Shown one piece after another: positions 1 to 12,127 of a stretch of DNA of 64,000 nt. Under the pieces are notes generated by a model. The model had not been told where the DNA came from and did no database searches. It saw only the letters and a list, made by a program, of their open reading frames with translations. The position numbers and the translations under genes were made by a program. Every line of letters starts with the position of its first letter. The first letter of the stretch is position 1. This stretch comes from Verrucomicrobiota bacterium (GTDB taxonomy: Bacteria; Verrucomicrobiota; Verrucomicrobiia; Chthoniobacterales; UBA10450): contig QHNJ01000006.1 of assembly GCA_003218395.1 (NCBI GenBank), positions 20,543-84,542 of the forward strand, written 5' to 3'.

Positions 1-1329
1 CTCGTTGGCAAGATTACGCCGAAGAGCGAGACCGAATTGGCGCCGGAAGAACGCCTGCTCCGCGCCATTTTTGGCGAGAAAGCTGCGGACGTGAAAGACA
101 CCTCGCTTACCGTTCCATCTGGCACTTACGGAATCGTGATGGACGTAAAGGTTTCTTCGCGCCGCGAAGTTTCGCGAGAAAAACTCACCCCGGCGGAAAC
201 CAAACGACAGCTCAAAACGATCGGCGAAGAGCATAAACGCAAGAAAGAGGATCTAACGGAGCAGCTGACCGATTCGCTTTCGAATATCCTGCTGGGAGAA
301 AAAATCCCTCTCGATGTTGTAAACGCCGAAACCGGCGAAATCATTATTCCAGCCAATCGTAAGATCACCAAAACACTGTTGCGAAAGCTTGCAAACGTGC
401 ACGATCACATCGAGATCGATCCGAGCCCGATCCGCAATAAGATCCGCGAAATCATTGGTTCTTATGAGCACAAGTTCGCAGAGCTGGAACTCGAACGCGA
501 TCGCGCCACGGACCGCGTGGAGAGCGGCGATGATGTCGATCCGGGGATTATCAAGCAGGTTAAGGTTTATATCGCGAGCAAGCGCAAGTTAAGTGTCGGC
601 GACAAGATGGCTGGTCGCCACGGCAACAAAGGCGTCGTTGCCCGCATCGTGCCTGAAGAAGACATGCCTTTTCTGGCGGACGGAACACCGGTTGAAATTG
701 TCCTTAATCCGCTAGGCGTGCCGAGCCGAATGAACGTCGGGCAGGTCCTGGAAACCCATCTGGGAGTTGCTGCGAAGGCACTCGGATTCAAAGTCGCGAC
801 TCCGGTCTTCGACGGAATCAAGGAGAAAAAAATTCGCGAATATCTCCATGATGCCAAAAAGAAGGAAGGTTTCACCTGGGTGCAGGAAAACGGTAAAGCG
901 CAGCTTTTTGATGGACGCACCGGGGATCCTTTCGATCAAGAAGTGGTGGTTGGCTACATCTATATGATGAAACTGGGCCATTTGGTGGCGGACAAGATTC
1001 ACGCTCGTGCGGTGGGGCCGTACTCGCTCGTCACGCAGCAGCCGCTCGGGGGTAAGGCGCAATACGGCGGACAACGCTTTGGCGAAATGGAGGTCTGGGC
1101 GTTGGAAGCGTACGGAGCCGCCTACACATTGCAGGAGTTGCTCACGGTAAAGTCCGACGACGTGCAGGGACGGACCCGCATCTATGAATCGATCGTCAAG
1201 GGTGACAATTCACTCGAAGCGGGAACACCTGAATCTTTCAACGTGCTCATCAAAGAAATGCAGAGCCTCGGTCTCGACGTGAAGGTCGGTGGCCAGGCAC
1301 CCAGCAGTTTTCTGGAGAACGTCGCATAA
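1..1329 (+). CDS. rpoB: RNA polymerase beta subunit, C-terminal part (5' truncated by window)
   Basis: This is the last 442 codons of the beta subunit of RNA polymerase. The frame is open at base 1 (it begins [12 protein letters not shown]), so the TTG start at 37 in the ORF track is only an internal codon. The conserved beta blocks [28 protein letters not shown] and [20 protein letters not shown] are intact; they belong to the active-centre switch/clamp region that contacts beta-prime. The gene ends TAA 31 bp before rpoC, the usual rpoBC operon order. Nothing is unusual in the visible part. Confidence 0.98.
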   Translation, partial: LVGKITPKSETELAPEERLLRAIFGEKAADVKDTSLTVPSGTYGIVMDVKVSSRREVSREKLTPAETKRQLKTIGEEHKRKKEDLTEQLTDSLSNILLGEKIPLDVVNAETGEIIIPANRKITKTLLRKLANVHDHIEIDPSPIRNKIREIIGSYEHKFAELELERDRATDRVESGDDVDPGIIKQVKVYIASKRKLSVGDKMAGRHGNKGVVARIVPEEDMPFLADGTPVEIVLNPLGVPSRMNVGQVLETHLGVAAKALGFKVATPVFDGIKEKKIREYLHDAKKKEGFTWVQENGKAQLFDGRTGDPFDQEVVVGYIYMMKLGHLVADKIHARAVGPYSLVTQQPLGGKAQYGGQRFGEMEVWALEAYGAAYTLQELLTVKSDDVQGRTRIYESIVKGDNSLEAGTPESFNVLIKEMQSLGLDVKVGGQAPSSFLENVA

Positions 1330-1360
1330 AATTTAAATCGACAAATTACCTGGATAAATC

Positions 1361-5479
<4,119 letters not shown>

Positions 5480-5482
5480 TTC

Positions 5483-5543
5483 CTGTAGGCATCTGTGCCT
5501 GGCGCTGCCGAATGGATTGGCGTTTCACAGAAACGCCCTACAG
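5483..5543. repeat. imperfect inverted repeat between rpoC and the adenosyltransferase gene
   Basis: The spacer opens with CTGTAGGC and closes with CCCTACAG. The arms are imperfect: the right arm reverse-complements to CTGTAGGGCGTTTCTGTG, close to the left arm and to the element at 21298. It fills nearly the whole gap and ends 8 bases before the GTG start at 5552. It looks like one copy of a dispersed REP-like family rather than a terminator, because no T-run follows. Confidence 0.6.
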
Positions 5544-5551
5544 TTCGTCTA

Positions 5552-6094
5552 GTGTCGATCGTAACCAAGACCGGCGATAAGGGTGAAACCTCGCTTATGT
5601 ACGGCCGGCGCGTATTGAAGGCTGATCCGCGCGTCGATGCCTACGGGTATGTCGATGAACTGACTGCAGCCCTCGGTCTCGCCCGATCCATTTCGAACGA
5701 AAAGCTTCTTTCGAGTGAAATCTTCGCCGTGCAAAAAGACTTGATCGTTGTGATGGGTGAGCTGGCAACGACGCCGCAAGATCGAGAACGTTACGTCAAA
5801 GATGGCTTTCACGTCGCCACAGCTGCGATGGTCGACCGGATCACAGCCGTAATTGTCGATCTTGAGAAAGACAAATTTCTCTACCCGAAAGACTGGGTCA
5901 TCCCCGGGGGAACGGCGGTTTCGGCGGCTCTCGATTTCGCCCGCGCAACTTGCCGTCGCGCCGAACGGCGCATCGCCACGTTCATGGCCGATGAAAAAGA
6001 TCTTAACCCGGAGATTCTGCGCTACCTGAATCGCCTTTCCGATTTCTGCTGGGTTCTGGCGCGCTACGCAGAGCGGACATCGCGAGCGAAATGA
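5552..6094 (+). CDS. PduO-type cob(I)alamin adenosyltransferase
   Basis: Transfers adenosyl from ATP to cob(I)alamin to make coenzyme B12. It carries the family N-terminus TKTGDKGETSLMYG, then RVDAYGYVDELTAALG, and the C-terminal signature CRRAERRIATF followed by LRYLNRLSDFCWVLARYAE. I chose GTG at 5552 (MSIVTKTGDKG) because the 19 residues before it in the ORF track are read through a palindromic repeat and match no family sequence. This gives 180 residues, normal for the family. Its place between rpoC and rpsB is not the usual arrangement and hints at no pathway partner nearby. Confidence 0.93.
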   Translation: MSIVTKTGDKGETSLMYGRRVLKADPRVDAYGYVDELTAALGLARSISNEKLLSSEIFAVQKDLIVVMGELATTPQDRERYVKDGFHVATAAMVDRITAVIVDLEKDKFLYPKDWVIPGGTAVSAALDFARATCRRAERRIATFMADEKDLNPEILRYLNRLSDFCWVLARYAERTSRAK

Positions 6095-6121
6095 CGATTG
6101 ATGGAAATTGAATTTGCCACT

Positions 6122-6180
6122 CGCCGGGTGCAATAGCATATTCGTCACCCGCCGTGCCCCTGCGCCGGCGTGATTTTTTT
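6122..6180 (+). promoter_or_regulatory. attenuator-like leader abutting rpsB
   Basis: Seen directly: CGGGTG (6125-6130) can pair with CACCCG (6146-6151). The alternative stem TCA..CGCCG (6145-6154) with CGGCG-TGA (6166-6173) is followed at once by seven T residues (6174-6180), and the rpsB ATG is the next base. The two hairpins share bases and exclude one another. CGCCGG at 6122 can also pair with CCGGCG at 6165. This is the layout of a terminator/antiterminator switch. It could instead be a plain terminator for the preceding gene. No Shine-Dalgarno is visible before rpsB. Confidence 0.45.
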
Positions 6181-6912
6181 ATGGCTGAGACAACAGAATT
6201 AGTGCCGGAGCTTCTCGAAGCGGGCGTACATTTTGGGCACCAGACAAAGCGGTGGAACCCGAAAATGAAGCCGTTCATTTTCGAGCAGCGCAACCAGATT
6301 TATATCATCAATCTTGATGAAACAGTGAAGCAGCTTCAGCGTGCCACGGGGTTTCTTCAGGAAGTCACCCGCCGCGGAGGCAAGATCTTGTTCGTGGGCT
6401 GCAAGAGACAGGCGCAGCAAGCGATAAAGGAAGCGGCGCTCGCTTGCGGCCAATTTTACGTCAATCAGAGGTGGCTTGGAGGCACGCTGACTAATCTCTC
6501 GACTATTCGCAAGAGCATTGGTCGATTGAAATACATTGAGCAGATCGAGCGATCGCCGGAATACAAGAAGATGGGCAAACAGGAGTTGGCGGCGCTTAAT
6601 CGCGAGGCCGCGAAGCTCCGGCGCAATCTCGATGGGATACTCGAGATGTCGCAGTTGCCCGACGCCTTGGTGGTAATCGACACAACCCGTGAGCAAAACG
6701 CGGTGAATGAGGCGCGACGTCTCGGGATTCCAGTCGTCGCCATCGTCGACACGAACGCCGATCCTGAGCTGATCGACTATCCAATCGCTGGAAACGATGA
6801 TGCGATTCGCGCTATTCGCGTGATTCTGCAAAAGCTCGTGGACGCCATTGTTTCGGCAAGCAGCGAAGCTCGGATTCGCGAGCAGGTCGAAATGGCGGGT
6901 GTGTCGGCATAA
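6181..6912 (+). CDS. rpsB: 30S ribosomal protein S2
   Basis: Small-subunit protein S2, 243 residues. It begins MAETTELVPELLEAGVHFGHQ and contains the S2 signatures RWNPKMKPFIF and NQRWLGGTLTN, plus VVAIVDTNADPELIDYPIAGNDDA near the C-terminus. I start it at ATG 6181 rather than 6154: the upstream nine residues are read through the hairpin leader, and S2 proteins normally begin with a short tail before the LLEAGVHFGH block. It is followed by tsf, the classic rpsB-tsf operon, with a 92 bp spacer. Confidence 0.98.
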   Translation: MAETTELVPELLEAGVHFGHQTKRWNPKMKPFIFEQRNQIYIINLDETVKQLQRATGFLQEVTRRGGKILFVGCKRQAQQAIKEAALACGQFYVNQRWLGGTLTNLSTIRKSIGRLKYIEQIERSPEYKKMGKQELAALNREAAKLRRNLDGILEMSQLPDALVVIDTTREQNAVNEARRLGIPVVAIVDTNADPELIDYPIAGNDDAIRAIRVILQKLVDAIVSASSEARIREQVEMAGVSA

Positions 6913-7004
6913 AAAGGTTGGAACGCGAAAATCGTTACATCCTAACGGGGGAACATTTAACGATTCAACGCTTTAACGCTTCAACTTTTTAACTTTCCTT
7001 TCCC

Positions 7005-7610
7005 ATGGAAATTGACCCACAACTGGTTAAGCAACTCCGGGAAAAAACCAACGCCGGCTTTATGGATTGCAAGCGCGCTCTTGCAGAGAGCGGCGGTGAA
7101 CTGGAAACAGCAGAAGCAATTTTGCGAATGAAAGGCATCGCCATCGCGGGGAAAAAGGCCTCGCGCCCGGCGAAGGAAGGCATTGTGGCTTCTTATATCC
7201 ACTTGCAGGGGAAAGTCGGAGTGCTCGTGGAAGTGAACTGTGAGACCGACTTTGTGGCAAGGAACGAGAATTTTCGCGAGGTCGTAAAGGACATCACGCT
7301 GCATATCGCTGCCGCGCATCCGCTTTACGTCAGTCGCGCGGATGTTCCGGGCAATCTCATCGAAGCCGAGCGCGAGATCTACAAGGCGCAGCTCAAAGGC
7401 AAACCGGAGAACGTGATGAACAAAATTGTCGAAGGAAAACTCGATAAGTTTTTCAGCACTGTTTGCCTGCTCGAACAGGCTTTCATTAAGAATCCGGACC
7501 AGACGATTGAGGATCTGGTGAAATCGAAGATCGCCGAGCTGGGCGAGAACATCGTTATCCGGCGCTTCACTCGCTATCTCGTTGGCGAACCGGTTCCCGC
7601 CGAGGCATAG
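7005..7610 (+). CDS. tsf: translation elongation factor Ts, short form
   Basis: Guanine-nucleotide exchange factor for EF-Tu. The N-terminal UBA-like helix bundle (LVKQLREKTNAGFMDCKRAL) carries EF-Ts signature 1, and the core domain has the signature VEVNCETDFVARN. At 201 residues it is much shorter than the roughly 280-residue E. coli protein and lacks most of the second core subdomain and coiled coil, as in other short-form EF-Ts proteins. The ATG is at 7005. It follows rpsB in the standard order and is separated by 45 bp from the ligase start. Confidence 0.97.
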   Translation: MEIDPQLVKQLREKTNAGFMDCKRALAESGGELETAEAILRMKGIAIAGKKASRPAKEGIVASYIHLQGKVGVLVEVNCETDFVARNENFREVVKDITLHIAAAHPLYVSRADVPGNLIEAEREIYKAQLKGKPENVMNKIVEGKLDKFFSTVCLLEQAFIKNPDQTIEDLVKSKIAELGENIVIRRFTRYLVGEPVPAEA

Positions 7611-7655
7611 ACTGTGTGGCGGCCCCGAAAGCGCTCGGGGCTAAATTCGAAATCA

Positions 7656-9398
7656 ATGGGACTGGCCGAGTACAAAGCGAAGCGCGATTTTCGGAAGACG
7701 GCCGAACCGAAGGGCGGCAAACCTTTGCCAAAAGCAGTGCGGGGTGCGTCTCGCTTTGTCATCCAGAAACATGATGCACGCCGTCTGCATTACGATTTCC
7801 GGCTACAAATGGAAGGCGTCTTGAAATCCTGGGCCGTTCCGAAAGGGCTTCCCTGGAAGAAAGGCGAAAAACATCTGGCAGTAGAAGTCGAAGATCATCC
7901 GATCGAATACGAAGAATTCGAGGGCGTCATTCCCGAAGGAAACTACGGCGGCGGCACGGTGATGGTTTGGGACCGCGGCACTTATTATGTTTACGGAGAG
8001 CAGCCCACGAAATCGTTTCAGGAAGGCAAATTGCATCTCGTCCTTGGTGGCAAAAAAGCCAAAGGCGAATGGACACTCGTGCGCATCCGCGGCGCTGACC
8101 AGAAGAGTCAGTGGCTAATCTTGAAAACTGGAGCAGACGCCAAACCAATTTCCAAAAAACTCGAAGATCAATCGGTCAAGACCGGGCGGACGATGAAACA
8201 AATCGCGCAAGATCGCGATGCCGAATGGGAATCCAATCGCGAGGAAAAAGATGCGAGTGCGACTTCAAAGTTCAAAGCGCGCATCAGAACGGCGAATAAA
8301 AAAAAAGAGGCAGGCCGCAATAAACAAACCGATTCCGGGGTAGGGCGCGACCGCCGGGCGCGCCGAGGAATTATCCCTGAGAACATTCGCGGCGCGCCCG
8401 GCGGTCGCGCCCTACCAGATTTGCCCTCTGCCAAAGCCCGCTTCATCGATCCAACGAAGCCGCGGTTGGTGAAGGACCCGCCCGCCGCGGGAGATTGGAT
8501 TTACGAACTCAAGTTCGACGGAATCCGGCTGATCGTGGTCAAGACCGACAAGAAAGTTTCGCTGTTGTCGCGAAATAAGAATGAATTGGCCGGGCGTTTC
8601 CCGGAAATTGTCGAGGCGGTAAGGAATTTGCCATCGCGCGAATGCGTGATTGACGGCGAAGTGGTCGCGCTCGATGACGAAGGCCGCTCATCGTTTCAAC
8701 TGTTGCAAGCGCGCGAGATGGAAGGACGGAAATTGCCCGTTTATTTCTATGCATTTGACCTGCTTCAGCTCGACGGCAAAACCTTGATCGGGCTGTCATT
8801 GGAGGCGCGGAAAAATGTTCTCGAAAACCTCTGCGCGGACGCAGGCGATCCAATCCGTTACTCGGGCGCGATTGGGGAAGAGGCGAAACCATTGCTCAAA
8901 GAAGTGAAGCGTCGCGGTCTCGAGGGAATTATTGGCAAACAGCGCAACTCGGTTTACGAACCGGGGCGTAGAAGCGGCGCATGGATTAAGCTCAAATGCG
9001 TAAACGAGCAGGAATTCGTCATTGGTGGATACACGCCGCCCCAGGGATCGCGCAAACATTTCGGCGCGATTCTGGTTGGTTATTACAAGAACAAGAAACT
9101 GGTTTTCGCCGGCAAAGTCGGCACCGGCTTCACTGCAAAATCGCTTGCAACTTTACAGAGGAAATTTCAGCAACAAGAAAGGGAGAGTTGTCTGTTTGTC
9201 GATCTGCCATCGAAACAAAACGGGCAATGGGTGCAAGCCATCACGCCCTTCATGATGGGCAAAATGCATTGGGTAAACCCGGTTTTCGTTTGCGAGATTA
9301 AGTTCGCCGAGTGGACCCGCGATAATAAATTGCGTGCGCCGGTTTTTGTCGGATTGCGCGAAGATAAAAAAGCCAGCGAAGTCGTTCGGGAAGTATAA
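7656..9398 (+). CDS. ligD: LigD-type ATP-dependent DNA ligase with PE nuclease domain (no polymerase domain)
   Basis: DNA end-joining ligase of 580 residues. The 3'-phosphoesterase domain comes first (FVIQKHDARRLHYDFRLQ, then LKSWAVPKG and the GNYGGGTVMVWD loop; about residues 30-150). A charged linker of about 100 residues follows, then the ligase core: the adenylated lysine motif YELKFDGIRL, CVIDGEVVALD, FYAFDLL, LEGIIGKQ and WIKLKC, and an OB-fold C-terminus. I start at ATG 7656 (MGLAEYKAKRDF) because the preceding GTG-led residues are unlike the family. The polymerase module is encoded separately at 17759. The linker contains a perfect 26 bp inverted repeat. No ku gene lies in the window. 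Confidence 0.94.
   Translation: MGLAEYKAKRDFRKTAEPKGGKPLPKAVRGASRFVIQKHDARRLHYDFRLQMEGVLKSWAVPKGLPWKKGEKHLAVEVEDHPIEYEEFEGVIPEGNYGGGTVMVWDRGTYYVYGEQPTKSFQEGKLHLVLGGKKAKGEWTLVRIRGADQKSQWLILKTGADAKPISKKLEDQSVKTGRTMKQIAQDRDAEWESNREEKDASATSKFKARIRTANKKKEAGRNKQTDSGVGRDRRARRGIIPENIRGAPGGRALPDLPSAKARFIDPTKPRLVKDPPAAGDWIYELKFDGIRLIVVKTDKKVSLLSRNKNELAGRFPEIVEAVRNLPSRECVIDGEVVALDDEGRSSFQLLQAREMEGRKLPVYFYAFDLLQLDGKTLIGLSLEARKNVLENLCADAGDPIRYSGAIGEEAKPLLKEVKRRGLEGIIGKQRNSVYEPGRRSGAWIKLKCVNEQEFVIGGYTPPQGSRKHFGAILVGYYKNKKLVFAGKVGTGFTAKSLATLQRKFQQQERESCLFVDLPSKQNGQWVQAITPFMMGKMHWVNPVFVCEIKFAEWTRDNKLRAPVFVGLREDKKASEVVREV
8339..8416. repeat. perfect 26-bp inverted repeat inside the LigD linker
   Basis: Bases 8339-8364 and 8391-8416 are exact reverse complements, with a 26-base loop. 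The left arm begins GGTAGGGCGCGACCGCCGGG. The same 26 bases occur at 40143-40168, after shc. In the ligase frame the palindrome is read as a basic linker (GRDRRARRGIIPENIRGAPG) between the PE and ligase domains, so the reading frame stays open. This looks like a mobile palindromic element tolerated or domesticated within a coding region. Confidence 0.9.
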
Positions 9399-9447
9399 AT
9401 TCGGGATTGCACTTGTTCGCGTGGTCAGCCGCAAATATGGTGGCGTG

Positions 9448-9735
9448 ATGAAAGTGATAGTCATCGTCATGCCGAAGGCCGCGGTGCTCGATCCGCAAGG
9501 TAACGCTGTGCGCGATGCGATGCGGCATCTGGGAATGCCGGAGGTGCGCAGCGTCAGGATCGGCAAATACATGGAGATCGATGTCGATGGACAAAATGGC
9601 GACCTTGAGGCGCGATTGCGCGGGCTCTGCCGCGATTTGCTGTCGAATCCAGTGATCGAAGATTACGAGTTACAGAGGTCATCCGCCTCCGCCAAGGCTA
9701 CGGCGCGACAGAGGGAAATCAGTAAAGAGAAATGA
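9448..9735 (+). CDS. purS: phosphoribosylformylglycinamidine synthase, PurS subunit
   Basis: Small subunit of the three-part FGAM synthase of purine synthesis, which bridges PurL and PurQ. It begins MKVIVIVMPKAAVLDPQGNA and shows the family pattern (VRSVRIGKYMEIDV, then NPVIEDYEL). I start at ATG 9448. PurS normally ends soon after the IEDYEL block; here about 18 further residues (SSASAKATARQREISKEK) follow, read from a GC-rich element (CCGCCAAGGCTACGGCG) that looks like repeat DNA. The stop overlaps the next start (ATGA). PurL is not in the window. Confidence 0.93.
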   Translation: MKVIVIVMPKAAVLDPQGNAVRDAMRHLGMPEVRSVRIGKYMEIDVDGQNGDLEARLRGLCRDLLSNPVIEDYELQRSSASAKATARQREISKEK

Positions 9736-9914
9736 AAGCGCTGCGATATTTTTTCTGTGTAGTGCTGCCGCCGCTCGCGGTACTCATGACGGGCCGCATC
9801 GCCAGTTTCTTTCTCAGTATCATTTTGACTTTGCTCGGCTGGATTCCAGGAGTCATTCACGCGTGCCTGGTGGTGAATGATTATCACGCTGAGCAGCGCG
9901 CCGCCGCGCGTTAG
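9732..9914 (+). CDS. PMP3/YqaE (UPF0057) family small membrane protein
   Basis: A 60-residue protein with two hydrophobic segments, YFFCVVLPPLAVLMTG and FFLSIILTLLGWIPGVIHA. The second matches the hallmark of the PMP3/YqaE proteolipid family, whose members sit in the plasma membrane and are linked to salt or cold stress and membrane potential. It overlaps the purS stop by four bases and ends 7 bp before purQ, so it is probably translated from the pur transcript. The bacterial function is not established, and why it is embedded in a purine operon is unclear. Confidence 0.85.
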   Translation: MKALRYFFCVVLPPLAVLMTGRIASFFLSIILTLLGWIPGVIHACLVVNDYHAEQRAAAR

Positions 9915-9921
9915 ATCGACA

Positions 9922-10659
9922 ATGATGAAATTCGCTGTCATCCAGTTTCCCGGTTCAAATTGTGATCAGGATTGCGTCGCCGGGATCAATGATCTCGACG
10001 GCCTGCGTGCGGAATACGTCTGGCACAAGGCAACGTCGCTTGACGATTTTGACGCCATCGTGCTGCCGGGTGGATTCGCGTATGGCGATTATCTGCGTTG
10101 TGGCGCCATCGCGCGTTTTTCGCCAATCATGCAAGCGGTAGTTAGCGATGCGCGCGCCGGCAAGCTCGTGCTCGGTACGTGCAACGGGTTCCAGGTTCTC
10201 TGCGAAGCCGGTCTCTTGCCCGGTGCGCTCGTGCGGAACCGTTCGCTGCGCTTCGTGTGTGACATGGTGACGACGCGCGTGGAAGTGGACGATTCGCCGT
10301 TCACGCATGGCTTCCCGAAAGGGACGCTTCTCCACATGCCTGTTGCGCATGGCGAAGGTTGCTTCTTCGCGGACGCAGAAACCTTGCGAGACCTCAACGC
10401 CTATCGACAAGTGATTTTGCGCTACGCGGACAGCCAAGGCCGGATTGTTCCCGAAGCGAATCCGAACGGTTCGATTGAAAACATCGCCGGCATCTGCAAT
10501 CGCGAACGAAATGTCTTTGGGTTGATGCCTCACCCTGATCGCGCCTCAGATGCGCGACTCGGCAGCCTGGATGGCGCGAGGATTTTCCGGTCGATGATGC
10601 AAACGGTCAGCGCAAGTCGCGCGACGACCTCATCGGATCGCGTAAAGCAGGTCGCGTGA
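9922..10659 (+). CDS. purQ: phosphoribosylformylglycinamidine synthase, PurQ glutaminase subunit
   Basis: Class I glutamine amidotransferase that supplies ammonia to FGAM synthase. It has the N-terminal [10 protein letters not shown] block, the oxyanion region [17 protein letters not shown], the nucleophile elbow [19 protein letters not shown] with the catalytic cysteine, and the catalytic histidine in [11 protein letters not shown]. Two ATGs in tandem (9922 and 9925) could start it; I take the first, and reject the ORF-track start inside the PMP3-like gene. Its end overlaps bioD (GTGA). Confidence 0.96.
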   Translation: MMKFAVIQFPGSNCDQDCVAGINDLDGLRAEYVWHKATSLDDFDAIVLPGGFAYGDYLRCGAIARFSPIMQAVVSDARAGKLVLGTCNGFQVLCEAGLLPGALVRNRSLRFVCDMVTTRVEVDDSPFTHGFPKGTLLHMPVAHGEGCFFADAETLRDLNAYRQVILRYADSQGRIVPEANPNGSIENIAGICNRERNVFGLMPHPDRASDARLGSLDGARIFRSMMQTVSASRATTSSDRVKQVA

Positions 10660-11306
10660 GCCTTTTCATTACCGGGACAGATACCGGTGTAGGCAAAACG
10701 CACACCGCGGTCCAACTATTGCGTCTATTGCGCGCCGCGGGAGCCAGCTGCGCCGGAATGAAACCGATCTGTTGCGGAGATCGTCGAGACGCAGAGCTTC
10801 TGCTCGCGGCCAGCAGTGACGGCCTAGCGATCAACGAAATTAATCCAGTCTGGCTGAAGACGCCGGCAGCGCCGATTGTGGGCAGCCTTACCGAGGAGGT
10901 GGACATCGATATCGAGCGTATCCTCGCTGCTTTTCACACTGTTCAGAGTCGGGTTGAGCATGTGCTGGTCGAAGGAGTGGGCGGCTGGATGGTGCCGATT
11001 CGTCCCGACTATTTCATGAGCGATTTGGCCGTCGAAATGAAATTGCCGATCTTGGTGGTGGCGCAGAACCGGCTCGGTTGTCTCAATCACGCGGCGCTCA
11101 CCGTGCGATGCGTTGTAGCCCACAAGCTGCGTTGCGTCGGTGTCGCCTTAAGTGACGCTCTCCCAACGCGCGATATCGCGGCTCTGACCAATGCCGATAT
11201 TCTCAAGAAAATTCTCAACGTTCCATTGTTTGCCGGATTAGGTGAAAATCTGATGGAACTGCCGGCTGACTGGCGAGTTATGATTGATTCGACAAGCGAG
11301 ATCTAG
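10656..11306 (+). CDS. bioD: dethiobiotin synthetase
   Basis: ATP-dependent carboxylation and ring closure of diaminopelargonic acid to dethiobiotin. The P-loop TGTDTGVGKTHTA is at residues 6-18, followed by GMKPICCG with the substrate lysine, and EGVGGWMVPI. Its 216 residues are normal. The GTG start overlaps the purQ stop by four bases, so the two are translationally coupled. No other biotin gene lies in the window, so this is an orphan bioD riding in a purine operon. Confidence 0.95.
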   Translation: MSLFITGTDTGVGKTHTAVQLLRLLRAAGASCAGMKPICCGDRRDAELLLAASSDGLAINEINPVWLKTPAAPIVGSLTEEVDIDIERILAAFHTVQSRVEHVLVEGVGGWMVPIRPDYFMSDLAVEMKLPILVVAQNRLGCLNHAALTVRCVVAHKLRCVGVALSDALPTRDIAALTNADILKKILNVPLFAGLGENLMELPADWRVMIDSTSEI

Positions 11307-11430
11307 CGTGTCGGCTCGATACAGGACTGTAAAGAAACTGAACACGACCGACAGTTACTCCGCCGGTTTTGCTTCGGAAAACAGGATGGCATCGCGATTG
11401 CTAAGTTTAACGTAATAAACCCTTGCTCCT

Positions 11431-11907
11431 ATGCTCTTACAAAAAACCTTACATATGAGTCAGCCGGCGGCAGAGTGCAAAGCCCGACTAGCCAGTATCC
11501 AATCATATCGGCGGCAGTTCCTTATGGTGACAAGGGCAACCGTGACTTCATCGAAAACGGTCGATTTCAGCTTTCGCGGCCCGCTTGGTTTTGAGGCTCA
11601 CACAGTCCTTCTGTCGGTCGAGAGTGACTCGCCAGATCAGTATGCGTTCGAGTCCGTGGGCGGCAATATTAACCTTGTGGGAATCGTTGATTTCGCCGAG
11701 ATTCGGCGAACCTGCACGGAGGTCACGCTTGCGGTTCACTATGAGATCAAGAACAAGCTGGTTGCCTGGCTGGATCGGCGCTTGAATTTTGTCGACAGTT
11801 TTGTGACTGCCGAGCTGCGTAGCATCCGAGCGCACTTCGAAGGCATTGCGGCGAGCTACCTCGAGCATGCGCCGGTGTTGCCCGTGCTCCAAACGGCTGG
11901 AGCCTAA
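11431..11907 (+). CDS. hypothetical protein, possible SRPBCC fold
   Basis: 158 residues with no family I can name firmly. Strand/helix alternation, the motif FESVGGNINLVGIVDFAEI, and a long C-terminal helix (LNFVDSFVTAELRSIRAHFEGI) are compatible with the START/SRPBCC ligand-binding fold (polyketide cyclase-like). There is no signal peptide. It stands alone, 124 bp after bioD, and is closed by a strong hairpin terminator. The start may also be the internal ATG giving MSQPAAECKARLAS. Confidence 0.55.
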   Translation: MLLQKTLHMSQPAAECKARLASIQSYRRQFLMVTRATVTSSKTVDFSFRGPLGFEAHTVLLSVESDSPDQYAFESVGGNINLVGIVDFAEIRRTCTEVTLAVHYEIKNKLVAWLDRRLNFVDSFVTAELRSIRAHFEGIAASYLEHAPVLPVLQTAGA

Positions 11908-11924
11908 GAAAACGAAATTCGAAA

Positions 11925-11956
11925 GAGCCACCAAGCCAACGCTTGGATGGCTCTTT
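11925..11956 (+). terminator. rho-independent terminator after the SRPBCC-like gene
   Basis: GAGCCACCAAGC (11925-11936) pairs with GCTTGG-A-TGGCTC (11941-11953), with a CAAC loop and a single bulge, and is followed by TTT. A run of A precedes the stem, so it could also work towards tyrS on the other strand. It lies 17 bp after the stop codon. Confidence 0.7.
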
Positions 11957-12127
11957 GCCGTACGCGGGCTATTGGAACTGGTCCCAAGAATTGCTCGGAA
12001 GGTGGATCGGGCGCTCCGTCGCGCGATGTTAAGAATGGCGCCTAGGTGCATTATTTGGCGTCAAGGTCGCCGCGATGACGACTGCTCGATCCACGAATCG
12101 CACCCCTGGTTATTTTCGAGACCGCTT

